Shown here in pieces: positions 13,250 to 14,554 of a stretch of 14,554 nucleotides of DNA. Positions within the stretch are counted from its first letter, which is position 1. The number at the start of each line of letters is the position of its first letter. The stretch is from assembly GCA_938046755.1 (NCBI GenBank), contig CALIXC010000221.1, positions 1 through 14,554 of the forward strand. The letters are read 5' to 3'. The translations under genes and the position numbers were made by a program. The notes under the pieces were generated by a model that was not told the DNA's origin, did no database searches, and worked only from the letters and a program-made list of their open reading frames with translations. The stretch is from an uncultured Lautropia sp. (GTDB taxonomy: Bacteria > Pseudomonadota > Gammaproteobacteria > Burkholderiales > Burkholderiaceae_E).

Positions 13250-13282
13250 CTAAACAACAACAACATTAAAAGATATAGATAG
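13250..13282 (+). other. AT-rich tract, candidate DNA unwinding element
   Basis: The tract contains four AAC triplets (13253-13264) followed by ATTAAA and AGATATAGATAG. It is the most AT-rich stretch of the gap, lies beside a perfect DnaA box, and may also carry a weak dnaN promoter (TAAACA 13251-13256 and TATAGA 13274-13279). A triplet-periodic A-containing strand here recalls the DnaA-trio element described in other bacteria. Confidence 0.5.
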
Positions 13283-13318
13283 ACCTTCAGAAACGGAAAG
13301 ACATCAGGAAAAGACGCC

Positions 13319-14473
13319 ATGCAGATCATTCATGCCCCCCGGGACGCCATCCTGAAACCCTTGCAGACCGTGGCAGGCATCATCGAGAAACGGCACACCC
13401 AGCCCATCCTGGCCAACGTGCTGATTCGTCAGCAAGGTGAAGCCGTGACGTTCACCGGTACCGACATGGAGATCCAGGTTCGGACACAGGCCAGCATCGG
13501 TGCCGGATCCGGCACCACGGCCACGACCGTGTCGGCCAAGAAGCTGATCGACATCCTGCGGGCTCTGCCGGATACGGACGTCACCATCGAGCTCAACGGC
13601 AACAAACTGAATCTGAAGACGACCCGTTCACGCTTTGCGTTGCAGACACTGCCGTCCGAAGACTTTCCGGTGATGAAGGCAGGGGCCACCGACCAGACTG
13701 GCCCAGGATCGGGTTCGGCAGGAGATGGAAACACGGCCGACCTTCGCGCCGATGTGACGCTTTCTCAGAAGAAGCTTCGTCACCTTCTGCAGATGGTCCA
13801 CTTCGCCATGGCCCAGCAAGACATCCGCTTCTATCTGAATGGCCTGCTGCTGGTGCTGAGTCCGGGCGGAATGCGCGCCGTGGCCACGGAAGGGCACCGG
13901 CTGGCCTTCTGCGAGGACGTGGAGGTCCATGCCGCCGGCCAGGCGGATGCGATCCTGCCGCGCAAGTCGGTGCTGGAGCTGCTGCGACTGCTGGGCGACA
14001 GCGACGAGCCGATGCGGATGGAGATCATCGGCACCCAGGTACGGCTGCGCTTTGGCGACATCGAATTCATCAGCAAGCTGCTGGAAGGCAAGTTCCCCGA
14101 CTACCAGCGCGTGATCCCGAAGGGCTACCAGAAGGTCATCGAGCTGGAACGCGAGACCCTGGCCCAGGCGCTTCAGCGGGCGTCCATCCTCAGCAACGAG
14201 AAGTTCCGCGGGGTGCGACTGGGCCTGGCACCGGGCCGCCTGGGCATCCAGAGCAGCAACACCGAGCAGGAAGAAGCCTCGGAAGAGATTGATATCGACT
14301 ATGGTGGCGTGCCTCTCGATATCGGTTTCAACGTCTCCTATCTGCTGGATGTGCTGGGCACGCTGAAGACGGACCGGGTGACGATGGCCTTCGGCGATGC
14401 CACCTCCAGTGCGCTGCTGACGCTGCCGGGTGACGAAAGCTTCCGCTACGTGCTGATGCCGATGCGGATCTGA
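13319..14473 (+). CDS. dnaN: DNA polymerase III sliding clamp, beta subunit
   Basis: DnaN forms the ring that tethers DNA polymerase III and other clamp-binding proteins to DNA. The frame shows the three-domain clamp pattern: KRHTQPILANVLI, FTGTDMEIQV and SRFALQTLPSEDFPVM in domain 1; SQKKLRHLLQMVHFAMAQQD and GHRLAFC in domain 2; EGKFPDYQRVIPK into domain 3 with LLDVLGTLKTDRVTM, and the closing YVLMPMRI that forms part of the peptide-binding groove. Length is 384 residues against about 366-370, the excess being a Gly/Ser/Ala/Thr-rich insertion at about 122-142 between domains 1 and 2. ATG at 13319 follows AGGA at 13306-13309. It follows dnaA across the candidate origin in the usual order. Confidence 0.98.
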   Translation: MQIIHAPRDAILKPLQTVAGIIEKRHTQPILANVLIRQQGEAVTFTGTDMEIQVRTQASIGAGSGTTATTVSAKKLIDILRALPDTDVTIELNGNKLNLKTTRSRFALQTLPSEDFPVMKAGATDQTGPGSGSAGDGNTADLRADVTLSQKKLRHLLQMVHFAMAQQDIRFYLNGLLLVLSPGGMRAVATEGHRLAFCEDVEVHAAGQADAILPRKSVLELLRLLGDSDEPMRMEIIGTQVRLRFGDIEFISKLLEGKFPDYQRVIPKGYQKVIELERETLAQALQRASILSNEKFRGVRLGLAPGRLGIQSSNTEQEEASEEIDIDYGGVPLDIGFNVSYLLDVLGTLKTDRVTMAFGDATSSALLTLPGDESFRYVLMPMRI

Positions 14474-14493
14474 GTGCTGGATCGCCCTTCTCG

Positions 14494-14514
14494 CCTCATG
14501 GGTTCACCATGAGG
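14494..14514 (+). terminator. Strong hairpin after dnaN, possible terminator
   Basis: CCTCATGG (14494-14501) and CCATGAGG (14507-14514) are perfect 8-bp arms around GTTCA, 20 bp after the dnaN stop. Only TTT follows before a G run, so termination may be weak or the hairpin may protect the 3' end. Confidence 0.5.
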
Positions 14515-14554
14515 TTTCGGGGGTCACTGCCCGCCGGATCCGCTGCCTGCGGGT

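Larger units (their letters stand above)
12649..13318. other. dnaA-dnaN intergenic region, candidate oriC
   Basis: This 670-bp gap has no credible gene. Its first part (12649-12890) shows only pyrimidine/purine-rich stretches and weak hairpins; no convincing dnaA terminator with a T tract is seen. From 12898 it holds three perfect DnaA boxes in mixed orientation, several near matches (13058-13067 TTGTGCACAA; 13104-13112 TGTGGACAA; 13140-13148 ATGTCCACA), and an AT-rich tract at 13250-13282 next to the last box. Box cluster plus AT-rich element beside dnaA and dnaN is the classic layout of a bacterial origin. Confidence 0.8.

Overview
The window looks like a piece of a GC-rich betaproteobacterial chromosome, probably Burkholderiales, around the replication origin. 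This rests on the gene order mnmE-yidC-yidD-rnpA-rpmH read leftward and dnaA-dnaN read rightward, and on the protein sequences themselves. The exact genus cannot be read from this stretch. Several core proteins carry low-complexity insertions or tails: DnaA has a Gly/His/Asp-rich linker of about 165 residues, and MnmE, RnpA and DnaN also exceed their usual lengths.

Region 1 (1-5640) is an accessory block that looks visibly lower in GC than the core genes (judged by eye). It holds the 5' end of a probable helicase gene running off the left edge (minus), a divergent higB-higA type toxin-antitoxin operon whose antitoxin is fused to an ImmA/IrrE-type zinc peptidase, a large 842-residue 2OG-Fe(II) oxygenase (minus), and a HepT/MntA (HEPN-MNT) toxin-antitoxin pair (minus). 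This is a defence-island-like assortment. It abuts the 3' end of mnmE (trmE/thdF), whose last 18 bp are the known attachment site of SGI1-type integrative elements in enterobacteria. The block may therefore be island cargo, but no integrase and no second att copy is visible here.

Region 2 (5722-10503) is the leftward core cluster. rpmH has a good sigma70-type promoter. rnpA and yidD overlap by 4 bp. yidC encodes the membrane insertase, and mnmE the tRNA-modifying GTPase. Two hairpins with T7 tracts, behind yidD and behind yidC, probably punctuate this transcription unit.

Region 3 (10504-14554) is the rightward replication cluster. The dnaA upstream region has two DnaA boxes 21 bp apart and an unusual CAAGAT-containing palindrome array over a likely promoter. 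The 670-bp dnaA-dnaN gap has three perfect DnaA boxes, several near matches and a short AT-rich, trinucleotide-periodic tract, and is the best oriC candidate. A strong hairpin follows dnaN.

The core genes need little explanation. The parts most worth following up are the accessory block at the mnmE junction, the antitoxin-peptidase fusion, the oxygenase, and the palindrome array in front of dnaA.
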